Below, piece after piece: positions 10,329 to 17,940 of a stretch of DNA of 64,000 nt. The notes under the pieces were generated by a model. The model was not told where the DNA came from. It searched no databases and saw only the letters and a list, made by a program, of their open reading frames with translations. Source of the stretch: Aromatoleum diolicum (GTDB lineage: Bacteria; Pseudomonadota; Gammaproteobacteria; Burkholderiales; Rhodocyclaceae); contig NZ_WTVQ01000013.1 of NCBI RefSeq assembly GCF_012910955.1, forward strand, positions 1-64,000, given 5' to 3'. A program made the position numbers and the translations under genes. Position 1 is the first letter of the stretch, and every line of letters begins with the position of its first letter.

Positions 10329-10733
10329 GATGGGTCTCCATAGATTTGCCGCACACAAAACAAGTTCGACGTCGCTCGGCCGCGAAATTCGAGAGTTCTG
10401 ACCATCCGCATCTTTGCCGCCTGAGCCCTGCCATGGCGGCCGTCGGGGCGCCCTGAAGCAGGCAGTCTTGCAAGATCGCAGGGCAGGCTCCCTCCATTGG
10501 GCCGCGCCGGCATCGTTAAATTCAGATTTCTCTTGAATCCCTTCGTTCAAATTCCAGCGGGCCCTTATCGTGATGGGCAAGGATCGCTACGCAATGCGCT
10601 CGCCGGTGCTGCTCGAATCGCTGCAGGTCTGGCGCGGGGGCGCCAGTGCCCCGGGTTCGACATTCAATCGATTGCGACCTGGGCTGGTCGACTCAAAACG
10701 CGGCCCGTGACGCACACGATCGGCGAATCTCCT
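10329..10733. other. Intergenic stretch without a convincing gene
   Basis: About 400 bases lie between the start of the DUF29 gene and the end of the DUF938 methyltransferase gene, both leftward. Short open frames exist on both strands but none has family-like sequence or a good ribosome-binding site. The one structured element is the GC-rich hairpin at 10629-10646, listed separately. Confidence 0.5.
10629..10646. terminator. GC-rich hairpin downstream of the DUF938 gene
   Basis: CTGGCGC at 10629-10635 pairs perfectly with GCGCCAG at 10640-10646 around a GGGG loop. It lies about 90 bases past the leftward methyltransferase stop. No T-run follows on either strand, so intrinsic termination is uncertain. 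Confidence 0.3.
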
Positions 10734-11378
10734 TCATGCCGGTGAAGCAAATCGCCACGTAATGCAGCGGTTGTTGGCGGGCATTTCGGCGTCTTCGAGC
10801 TTCGTCATCCCCGCCCCATGCGCCAAGGCATCGACCGCCTCGAAGTCGCGGATGCCGCGTTGCGGGTTCTCGCTTTTCAGCGACGCATCGAACTGCGCGT
10901 TACTTTCACTACTGAAGCGGCCGTGGTAGTTGAAGGGACCGTAGCAGCAGAGCAGCGCGCCGGGGGTCATGAGGCCGGGCAGCACGGCGAACAGGCGTTC
11001 CACCTCGGGCCAACTCATGATATGCAAAGTGTTGGCGCTGAAGATCGCGTCGAAACGTGTGCTCAGGTCGGGGGGCGCATTGACGTCCAGCGCAATCGGC
11101 GCGGGCGTGTTGGGCAGTCCGGCTTCGTCGAGCCACAGACGAATTCCGGGCAGGTACTGTGGCCGATCCGACGTTTGCCAGGTCAGATGCGGGAGCGCGG
11201 CAGCGAAGTGGATCGCGTGCTGGCCGGTTCCGCTACCGATCTCGAGCACGTGGCGACGGTCGGCAAAGTGCAGCCGCAGCACCGCGAGGATCGGATCGCG
11301 GTTGCGGTCGGTCGCTGGCGCATGCGGCTTTTCCATCGCCGGGTGGGCTGTCGATGCAAGGGACGTGTGCACGGTCAT
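10734..11378 (-). CDS. DUF938 family SAM-dependent methyltransferase-like protein
   Basis: The 214-residue product contains a class I methyltransferase glycine loop (VLEIGSGTGQHAIHFA), an acidic strand-2 end and the family's conserved stretches NTLHIMSWPEV, CCYGPFNYHGRFSSESN and FDASLKSENPQRGIRD, which identify the DUF938 family. Its substrate is unknown. The ATG at 11378 is chosen because it overlaps the stop of the upstream FemAB-like gene as ATGA (11375-11378), implying translational coupling; the open frame extends much further but into the coding region of that neighbour. Confidence 0.85.
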   Translation of the reverse strand: MTVHTSLASTAHPAMEKPHAPATDRNRDPILAVLRLHFADRRHVLEIGSGTGQHAIHFAAALPHLTWQTSDRPQYLPGIRLWLDEAGLPNTPAPIALDVNAPPDLSTRFDAIFSANTLHIMSWPEVERLFAVLPGLMTPGALLCCYGPFNYHGRFSSESNAQFDASLKSENPQRGIRDFEAVDALAHGAGMTKLEDAEMPANNRCITWRFASPA

Positions 11379-12535
11379 GCGAGGCTGGCTACCGATTTGC
11401 GAAACGGGAGGTGGGTCGTTGCATCGTCGCGATAGGCGGCGACTCCGGATTGCTGGCGCTCGAGGTGCGGGGCGATGATCCGGCGCATTCCCGGATCGGG
11501 AATCCAGTGTGCGGAGCGAACGATCTGCGGCGTGAAGCCGCGGGCGATCTTGTGCTCGCCGCCGGCGCCCGGCTCGAAGCGCGTCAGGCCTTCGCGCAGG
11601 CAGTAGTCGATGCCCTGATAGAAACAGAGTTCGAAGTGCAGGCTGTCGACCTGCCTCCGCGCGCCCCAGTAGCGTCCGAACAAGGTGTCGTTGCTGCGAA
11701 AACACAGCGACAGCGCGACCGGTTCGACGCCGTCGCTGGCCGTAAAGACCACCATGCGATCACCCAGTGTTGTCGCGAGTTCGGCGAAACACTCGGGGCT
11801 GAAAGCCGCATAATTGCCGAAGCGGTCGAAGGTCGACTTGTAGATCGCATGCAGGGCCGGCCATTCGTCCGCACCGATGTCGCCACCATGCCGGACGGTG
11901 ATGCGCAAGCCGGATTCGACCGCGCGCCGCCGTTCTGCGCGCACCTTGCGGCGCTTTTCCGCCGAGAATGACTGCAGGAAACCATCGAAGTCGCCGAAAT
12001 CCGCATCGTTCCAATGGAACTGCACGTCGTGGCTGACGAGCAGGCCGGCGGCTTCGAGCGTTTCGATGTCGGCAGGGGATGCCAGCGCGGCATGCCAGCT
12101 CGAGAAGCCGTTGTCGGTGACGACCTGCCGGGCCGCATCGACCAGCGCCTGTCGGACCTGATCGCCGTTCGTGCACCGTTTCGAAATCAGCAACCGTGAT
12201 CCCGCGACCGGCGTATAGGGAAGGCCCGATACCAGGCGCGGGTAATAACGGTGGCCGAAGCGCTCCCAGACCGACTTCCAGTTCCAGTCGTAGATGAAGT
12301 CGCCGTGGGAATGCGTTTTCAGGTAAAGCGGCAACAGCCCGACGACGGACTGAGCCTGCGTCGCGACCAGGTGCAAGGGCTGCCAGCCGGCCGCCGGAAT
12401 GGCGACACCGCTCTCCTCGAGGATGCGCAGGAAGTCGCCGTTCAAGAACGGGTGGCCGGGCTCGCCAATCTCGTTCCAGGTGTCTTGCGAAATCTCGGCA
12501 GCACTGCTGGCGATGCGGACTTTCAGATCTCTCAT
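11375..12535 (-). CDS. FemAB-like / GNAT-fold acyltransferase (DUF482, peptidoglycan biosynthesis/recognition type)
   Basis: The 386-residue protein matches the PF04339 family, which has a double GNAT fold: HPFLNGDFLRILEESG near the start, YYPRLVSGLPYTPVAGSRLL in the middle, FSAEKRRKVRAERR, and FEPGAGGEHKIARGF near the end. Members are annotated as FemAB-like aminoacyl or acetyl transferases; the real substrate is not known. The ATG at 12535 gives a typical beginning (MRDLKVRIASSA). An in-frame ATG at 12571 is possible, and neither has a good ribosome-binding site. It is coupled to the DUF938 gene downstream and lies 123 bp after iorA, so it may be read from the same promoter. Confidence 0.8.
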   Translation of the reverse strand: MRDLKVRIASSAAEISQDTWNEIGEPGHPFLNGDFLRILEESGVAIPAAGWQPLHLVATQAQSVVGLLPLYLKTHSHGDFIYDWNWKSVWERFGHRYYPRLVSGLPYTPVAGSRLLISKRCTNGDQVRQALVDAARQVVTDNGFSSWHAALASPADIETLEAAGLLVSHDVQFHWNDADFGDFDGFLQSFSAEKRRKVRAERRRAVESGLRITVRHGGDIGADEWPALHAIYKSTFDRFGNYAAFSPECFAELATTLGDRMVVFTASDGVEPVALSLCFRSNDTLFGRYWGARRQVDSLHFELCFYQGIDYCLREGLTRFEPGAGGEHKIARGFTPQIVRSAHWIPDPGMRRIIAPHLERQQSGVAAYRDDATTHLPFRKSVASLA

Positions 12536-12658
12536 GAGCGAACGCGAGTGGCAGTTGGTCGGCGGTCCCATTGGACAGCGGCCCCATCAATCGTTCCGAT
12601 TCCTTTGAAGGATGGGCTCGGCTGCCCGAAGTTCGCGCTCAAGCCGGGGCCGCTTGTC

Positions 12659-13120
12659 CTACACGATATTCGCAGCAGCCTGGTGGATGGCGGCGCGAAT
12701 CCGCGGGTACGTGCCGCAGCGGCACAGGTTGCAATCCATCGCTGCATCGATTTCCGCATCCGTCGGTCGCGGCGATTTTTTCAGCAGTGCGCAGGCACTC
12801 ATCAACTGACCGCTCTGGCAGTACCCGCACTGCACGACATCGACCGCCGTAAAGGCTTTGCGCAGCGCATCGGCTTCGCGCCCGGCCACACCCTCGATGG
12901 TGGTGATGGCGTGCTGCCCGGCGATCGCATCCGCGAGCGTCGTGGTACAGGCGCGAACTGCAAGTCCGTCGAGGTGGATGGTGCAGGCGCCGCAAATCCC
13001 GACGCCGCAGCCGTACTTGGTCCCGGTGAGTTTCAGTTCGGCGCGCAGCACCCACAACAGGGGCGTGTCCGCATCCGCCGCGACGTCGAAAGTCTTACCG
13101 TTGATCAGGAGTCTGGGCAT
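12659..13120 (-). CDS. iorA: Isoquinoline 1-oxidoreductase-type alpha subunit, [2Fe-2S] protein
   Basis: This 153-residue protein is the small electron-transfer subunit of a molybdenum hydroxylase. It carries the plant-type ferredoxin motif CGVGICGACTIHLDG with a further cysteine in RACTT, and the second [2Fe-2S] cluster motif CGYCQSGQ...CNLCRCGTY in the C-terminal helical domain. It passes electrons from the molybdenum subunit to an acceptor that is not encoded here. The start lies 26 bp inside the end of iorB, and GGAG sits upstream of the ATG, so the two are translated together. Isoquinoline itself need not be the substrate; family members hydroxylate many N-heterocycles and aldehydes. Confidence 0.9.
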   Translation of the reverse strand: MPRLLINGKTFDVAADADTPLLWVLRAELKLTGTKYGCGVGICGACTIHLDGLAVRACTTTLADAIAGQHAITTIEGVAGREADALRKAFTAVDVVQCGYCQSGQLMSACALLKKSPRPTDAEIDAAMDCNLCRCGTYPRIRAAIHQAAANIV

Positions 13121-15410
13121 GGCAACTCCACTCCGGGGCGGGTTTGAAGCTGAGCGGCAGTGATCGCAAGCGCTCTCCGGTCAGCGCAAACAAGGCGTTG
13201 GCCAATGCCGGCGCGACCGGCGGTGTGCCTGCCTCGCCAACGCCTGCGGGAGGTTCGCTGCTGGGCATGATGTCGGTTTCGATCAGCGGGCACTCACTGA
13301 TGCGCAGGATGTGCTGGTCGCCAAAAGTACTCTGCTTCACTCTCCCGTTCTCAATCGCGATTTCCCCATGGAGCGCGGCACTGAGGCCAAAGACGATCCC
13401 GCTTTCCATCTGCTGCCGGATCAGGTTGGGATTGATCGCAAAGCCGCAGTCGATGACGCACACCACGCGATGCACCCGGATCTGCCGATCCGCATCGACC
13501 GACGCTTCGATCACCTGCGCGACGATGCTGCCGAAGCTCTCGTGCACGGCGACGCCTCGGGCCCTTCTTGGCTCGGGGGGCGCGGAAGCGAGGGGCGTTC
13601 GCCAGTCCGCGAGCGCCGCCGCGCGCTCCAGCACCGCACGATGCCGCGGATGGCGTTTCAGCAAGGACAGACGGAAGTCCACCGGATCCTGGCCGATCGT
13701 TGCGGCCGCTTCATCGAGAAAGGATTCCGTGAAAAAGGCGTGGTGCGAGTGCCCGACGGAACGCCAGAAGCCGATCGGCACCGGCAGATCGACCTTTGCG
13801 TAAGCAACGCGCACGTTCGGCCATTCGTAGGGCAGATCGAAAGCCCCCTCGGATGTCGTCTTGTCCCGGAACGGCCACGGCAGGCCATAGGTGCGCTCGA
13901 GCACCTGCGGAATGATCGACTGCCCGGCCGAAGCATTCCACCACGCCACCAGCCTGCCTTCGCTATCGAAACCGGCCTTGAAGCGCGACACACACGCCGG
14001 GCGGTAGAAGTCGTGCGTGGTGTCTTCCACGCGCGACCACATGGTGTGTACCGGAAGCCCGTCCGCCGCACGGGCAATCGCCGCCGCCTGGGCGATGTAA
14101 TCCACCTCGAGACGGCGCCCGAGGCCGCAGCCGAGCAGCATCACCTGGATGTCGACCCGTTCGGGCCGAAGGCCCAGCACTTTGGCGACCGCGTGCCGCG
14201 CCATCGTCGGCACCTGCGTCGACACCCACACGCTAGCGGCGCCGTCCTTCACCTGGACGGTGCAGTTCATCGGCTCCATCGTCATGTGAGCGAGATACGG
14301 GGCGCGATACTCGGCCTCGATGCGTTTCGTGGCGCCCGCCAACGCGGTCTCGATGTCGCCGGTCTGGTAGTAGGCGCGGCCGTCATGGCTGTCCAGAGTC
14401 CGCGCCAGCTGTTGAAGCACGTCGGCGCTGTTGACGCCGGCCATCGCGCCCTCGTGCCAGGAGATCGGGACGGCATCCAAGGCCTTGGCGGCATGCCAGG
14501 GGCTGTCCGCGATGACGGCGATGCCGGCGGTGCCGCCATGGTAGCCATCGACGGCGAGCACCTTGCGTACGCCGGGAAGGCTGGTCGCACCCGCAGGATC
14601 GAAGCTCGCGACGGTGCCCCCAAGCACCGGGCACATGCGCACGCTCGCGTACAGCAGCCCGTCCGGCAAGGCGTCGATGCCGAACGCCGCACTTCCGTCG
14701 AGCTTGCCCGGACCGTCGATGCGCGGCAGCGGCTTGCCGATCAGCGTGAAGTCCTTGATGTCCTTGAGCGGCGGATGGTCCGGAAGCGGTTGGCGTGCTG
14801 CAGCCCCGGCCAGTTCGCCGAAACCTGCCGACCTTCCCGAAGAGTGGAGGACACGGCCGGACGAAGCGCGACACTGTGCGACCGGCACCCGCCATTGCTC
14901 AGCGGCAGCCGCAATCAGCATGGTGCGTGCGGCCGCGCCCGCTTCGCGCATCGGCAGCCACAGGTCCTTCATGCTGGAGGAACCGCCTGTCGCCATGATG
15001 CCGAACTCGCGCGCGACTTTCGCGGTCATCCAGTCCGCAACGCGTTTGACCGTGCCCGGGTCGTCCGGCCGAAAAGGCAGGCTTTCGACGACGGCGGTGA
15101 TGTTGTTGTAGATCGCGTCGATCGGCGCCATCTCGGTGCGCACGGTCGACCAGTCCGCGTCCATCTCGTCGGCCAGCAGCATCGCCAGCGAGGTCATGAC
15201 GCCCTGCCCCATCTCGCTCTTGGTCAGCATGACGATCACCGCCCCATCCGGGGCGATCTTGACCCAGCCGTTCATGGGCAACTCGCCGCGAGCGCTGGCG
15301 AGCGGTGAAGAGGGGATCATCCGCTGCCTGGGCGGCAAGACGGACCAGCCCACGACAAGGGAACCAACCACCCCGGCTGTTCCGAGAATGAACCGGCGTC
15401 TGCTGACCAT
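13095..15410 (-). CDS. iorB: Isoquinoline 1-oxidoreductase-type beta subunit, molybdopterin-binding, Tat-exported
   Basis: This 771-residue catalytic subunit of a xanthine-oxidase-family enzyme begins with a twin-arginine signal (SRRRFILG followed by a hydrophobic stretch), so the enzyme is probably periplasmic or membrane-attached. Seen motifs include GCGLGRRLEVDYIAQA (cofactor binding), GFWRSVGHSHHAFFTESFLDE and, near the end, the catalytic-glutamate region GVGEAGTPPVAPALANAL. This single-chain form without a cytochrome domain matches IorB rather than the CoxL or XdhB types. GGAG lies 8 bases before the ATG, and a good promoter is seen about 70 bp upstream. The order is large subunit first, then iorA. 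The substrate is unknown. Confidence 0.9.
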   Translation of the reverse strand: MVSRRRFILGTAGVVGSLVVGWSVLPPRQRMIPSSPLASARGELPMNGWVKIAPDGAVIVMLTKSEMGQGVMTSLAMLLADEMDADWSTVRTEMAPIDAIYNNITAVVESLPFRPDDPGTVKRVADWMTAKVAREFGIMATGGSSSMKDLWLPMREAGAAARTMLIAAAAEQWRVPVAQCRASSGRVLHSSGRSAGFGELAGAAARQPLPDHPPLKDIKDFTLIGKPLPRIDGPGKLDGSAAFGIDALPDGLLYASVRMCPVLGGTVASFDPAGATSLPGVRKVLAVDGYHGGTAGIAVIADSPWHAAKALDAVPISWHEGAMAGVNSADVLQQLARTLDSHDGRAYYQTGDIETALAGATKRIEAEYRAPYLAHMTMEPMNCTVQVKDGAASVWVSTQVPTMARHAVAKVLGLRPERVDIQVMLLGCGLGRRLEVDYIAQAAAIARAADGLPVHTMWSRVEDTTHDFYRPACVSRFKAGFDSEGRLVAWWNASAGQSIIPQVLERTYGLPWPFRDKTTSEGAFDLPYEWPNVRVAYAKVDLPVPIGFWRSVGHSHHAFFTESFLDEAAATIGQDPVDFRLSLLKRHPRHRAVLERAAALADWRTPLASAPPEPRRARGVAVHESFGSIVAQVIEASVDADRQIRVHRVVCVIDCGFAINPNLIRQQMESGIVFGLSAALHGEIAIENGRVKQSTFGDQHILRISECPLIETDIMPSSEPPAGVGEAGTPPVAPALANALFALTGERLRSLPLSFKPAPEWSCHAQTPDQR

Positions 15411-15479
15411 GCGGCCATCTCCGTCTTGAGTGCGGGACGAATTGCGCTCGCTACGTTGCTTCGCTGCTGGGTCTCACTA

Positions 15480-15508
15480 TTGATAGATCTCGCGCTACGG
15501 TGGGTCAA
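15480..15508 (-). promoter_or_regulatory. Sigma-70-type promoter for the iorB-iorA operon
   Basis: Read leftward, TTGACC (15508-15503) is separated by 17 bases from TATCAA (15485-15480). The predicted transcript begins about 65 bases before the iorB ATG. The match is by eye only. Confidence 0.5.
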
Positions 15509-15699
15509 CTCGGCTTACATGGCAGCCAGGCAATTGTGCGGGCTATCCACGAATCCCCTGCCGGCGCGCTTTTCCGTTTATAGCGCATGAAACCTGGGAT
15601 CAGGTCTTTCAATGCAACATCCCCCCTCCCGGAATTTTCATCGCTTCGCGGCGCCCGTCATTGCGAGAACCTGCCCCCATGGTGCTGAAGCTTTGCGGA

Positions 15700-15728
15700 T
15701 TGACTTCGGGTTCGTTGTGCCACAATTC
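15700..15728 (+). promoter_or_regulatory. Possible promoter of the PaaI-like thioesterase gene
   Basis: TTGACT (15700-15705), 17-base spacer, then a weak -10 CAATTC (15723-15728), 39 bases before the ATG at 15768. The rest of the 15411-15767 gap shows nothing beyond this and the iorB promoter. Confidence 0.35.
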
Positions 15729-15767
15729 CTGCCACAACCGCCAAATCTACAAAAACCCGGAGGCATT

Positions 15768-16211
15768 ATGACCCGTCTTGCAAACCCCGATTTTGCCGAA
15801 GCCGTCTCCGCCAGTTTCGACAAGCAAACCGCAATGCATCTGATTCGAGCGACATTGCCGGTTGTCGAACACGGGCTTACCGAAATCCATGTCCCCCATT
15901 GGGACGGCATAGAGCAGCAGCATGGCTTCGTTCATGGCGGTGTGGTCGGAATGATTGCTGATTCTGCCGCCGGTTATGCAGCAATGACCATGGTGCCTGC
16001 CAGTGCTTCGGTGTTGACGGTCGAATACAAGATGAATCTTGTTGCTCCAGCGGATGGCGAGAAGCTGATTGCTCGGGGACAGGTTGTCCGACCAGGCAGA
16101 ACGCTGATTGTGACCAAGGCTGAGGTTTTCGCTATTAAAGATGGTAAGGAATCTCTTTGCGCCCTCATGCAGCAGACCATCATGGTCATGCACGGAAAAA
16201 CAGAGAAATAG
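15768..16211 (+). CDS. PaaI-family hotdog thioesterase
   Basis: This 147-residue single-domain hotdog protein has the family signature QQHGFVHGGVVGMIADSAAGYAA in its central helix and VLTVEYKMNLVAPADGE after it. Such enzymes hydrolyse acyl- or aryl-CoA thioesters in the cytoplasm, often as a release valve for CoA in aromatic or fatty acid metabolism. The ATG at 15768 is fixed by a strong GGAGG five bases upstream; the frame is open for 52 more codons without another good start. It is alone on this strand, between the leftward ior genes and the leftward AhpD-like gene. Confidence 0.88.
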   Translation: MTRLANPDFAEAVSASFDKQTAMHLIRATLPVVEHGLTEIHVPHWDGIEQQHGFVHGGVVGMIADSAAGYAAMTMVPASASVLTVEYKMNLVAPADGEKLIARGQVVRPGRTLIVTKAEVFAIKDGKESLCALMQQTIMVMHGKTEK

Positions 16212-16348
16212 GTCTTCCCGACGAACGCTGATCCGGATGACCCGGCCAAATGCGCTGAAATCGCCCCGCGCCGGTGCCGTCCCGCGTTGCGCGGTGCTCG
16301 TCGGCGATAAGGAAGTTCCGCATCCGACGGCAACCGGGGTGGCTTGCG

Positions 16349-16963
16349 TCACGCGAGCACGTTGAGTGTTTCCGGTGTCCGCCGATCGAGCGGCCTGCCG
16401 ACCGTCAGCGCCTCCCGAAGCACGGCATCCATCGCGCCGAAAGGCGAATCGCCGAGTACGCCTAGCGCATCAAGCAGCTTGGTGAAGAAGGCTCGCCCGG
16501 CGGAGGTCGCGACGATGTCGAAGATCTCCGGATCGCTCATGCCGCAGGCGCGCAGTTCGTCGATGTCGCTCTGCGTGACGGTGGTCGCGTCCCGCGCCAC
16601 CTTGCGCGAAAAATCCATCATGGCCCGCTCGGCAGGGCTCAAGCCGGGCGCATCGCCGCCCTCGGCCATCGCCTGCACTTCGGCCGGCGGGAAGAACTGG
16701 GTGAGCGCTTTGCCGTGGGCCAGAGCGCAGGCACTGTTGCGCAATTCGTGCGCGGCAGCGAAGGTGACGAGCTCGAAGCGCCGGGCGTCCATGGGGCGGC
16801 GGATCTCCGCCAGCAGGCGGCCCCAGCGCGCGAGCACTTCGGGTCGGTGGCTGAACACCTTGGCGTAGTTCGGCACGTACCCCCACGAGCCCTGCTGGCG
16901 CTCGTACATCGCACGCACTTCGTCCTGCGCGTCGTCCGGGGCAATGGTCTCGATGTAGGCCAT
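16349..16963 (-). CDS. AhpD-like / carboxymuconolactone decarboxylase family protein
   Basis: The 204-residue all-helical protein has the AhpD-like core ELVTFAAAHELRNSACALAHG, with E73, C79 and H83 in the places used by the family's proton relay. The first cysteine of the classic CxxC pair is replaced (N76), leaving a single cysteine, as in the so-called peroxidase-related subgroup. A disulfide-based peroxidase activity is therefore doubtful. It starts 12 bp after the stop of the dioxygenase gene and is the last gene of the leftward cysteine synthase-dioxygenase arm, so a shared pathway is likely. The exact reaction is unknown. Confidence 0.82.
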   Translation of the reverse strand: MAYIETIAPDDAQDEVRAMYERQQGSWGYVPNYAKVFSHRPEVLARWGRLLAEIRRPMDARRFELVTFAAAHELRNSACALAHGKALTQFFPPAEVQAMAEGGDAPGLSPAERAMMDFSRKVARDATTVTQSDIDELRACGMSDPEIFDIVATSAGRAFFTKLLDALGVLGDSPFGAMDAVLREALTVGRPLDRRTPETLNVLA

Positions 16964-16975
16964 GATGGCGTCTCC

Positions 16976-17923
16976 TTAGAGGGTGTAGTCGGCGAGCTGC
17001 ACTTCCTCGCCCAGATCGGTGTAGTCGCCGGCCGCGCGCCGTGACCGAAACTCGCCCCAATTGATGGCGCGGTAGCGTGGGGGATGTGCGGCATCGACGG
17101 TGCTCTGCAGCGGCGCATAGTCGGTGGCGTACGCCGGGCAGTAGAAGAAGGGGGCGCTATAGCGCGGCCGGCTCGTGTTCGCGAGCACGCGGTGCAGGGC
17201 TGCGGGGTAACGGTCGTTCGACCAGACCTGCACCACGTCGCCGATATTCACCACGAGGGCGCCTGCGAGCGGCTCGACGAGGTACCAGCGCCCGTCGCGA
17301 AAGACTTCCAGCCCGGGTTGTTCGTCCTGCAGCAACAAGGTGAGGGCGCCGGAGTCGGTGTGGTGATTGACGCCCAGGTAGCCGTGTTCGGGCGTGTGCA
17401 CGCCTTCGGGCCGCGCCGGCTCCGGGCACGGAGGGTAATAGTTCAGGCGCACGAAGCTCGTCTGCAAGGCGCCGAAGGCGGGACGGAGTTGCCCCGGTGC
17501 CATCCCCAGATTCACGCCGATCGCGTCGATGAGGCGTGCCGCCAGCGCGGCGCAGGCGGCGTAGTAGCGGCGCACGGCGAGTTCGAAACCGGGGAGTTCG
17601 GCAGGCCACTGGGGGCGTTGCCGGGCGCCGTCGGGCGGTCCGAAATCGAAGATCTGCTTCCAGTCGCGGGTGTTCTTGGTCAATTCGCGGTCGAAGAAGC
17701 CCCACGGGTTGTCGGCGCTGCGGGCGATGCGCTGCTTGTCCGCTGCGGGCAGGGCAAAGAGGCGATGCGCGGCGTCGAGCAGGTCGCGGAGCAGGCGCTC
17801 GTCGATGCCGTGGGCGGTGACCTGGAAGAAGCCCCATTCGCGGCAGGCGCAGTCGAGCGCGCGCAGGGTCGCGGGGTCGTCGAGCCGCGTCAGGTCGAGG
17901 ACGGGTACATGCATGCCATTCAT
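16976..17923 (-). CDS. Isopenicillin-N-synthase-like 2-oxoglutarate/Fe(II) dioxygenase
   Basis: This 315-residue protein has both parts of the IPNS/2OG oxygenase family: the N-terminal DIOX_N region (VPVLDLTRLDD, REWGFFQVTAHGI) and the C-terminal double-stranded beta-helix. The iron ligands are H188 and D190 in NHHTDSG and H244 in ALHRVL, and the oxoglutarate-binding pair R254 and S256 in SRPRYSAPFFY. It therefore should be an active hydroxylase/oxidase acting on a small molecule; the substrate is unknown. The ATG at 17923 has AAGGAG 8 bases upstream. It lies 17 bp downstream of the cysteine synthase fusion and 12 bp before the AhpD-like gene. The frame is open far upstream, but that part is antisense to its neighbour's code. 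Confidence 0.9.
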   Translation of the reverse strand: MNGMHVPVLDLTRLDDPATLRALDCACREWGFFQVTAHGIDERLLRDLLDAAHRLFALPAADKQRIARSADNPWGFFDRELTKNTRDWKQIFDFGPPDGARQRPQWPAELPGFELAVRRYYAACAALAARLIDAIGVNLGMAPGQLRPAFGALQTSFVRLNYYPPCPEPARPEGVHTPEHGYLGVNHHTDSGALTLLLQDEQPGLEVFRDGRWYLVEPLAGALVVNIGDVVQVWSNDRYPAALHRVLANTSRPRYSAPFFYCPAYATDYAPLQSTVDAAHPPRYRAINWGEFRSRRAAGDYTDLGEEVQLADYTL

Positions 17924-17940
17924 GTCGGCGCTCCTTCTTT

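Noticed and set aside
10497-10745. 82-residue rightward open frame between the DUF938 and DUF29 genes
   Set aside because: No ribosome-binding site, no motif, and ordinary chance length at this GC.
13311-15308. 665-residue rightward open frame opposite iorB
   Set aside because: Arg- and His-rich shadow with no family features; iorB is intact.
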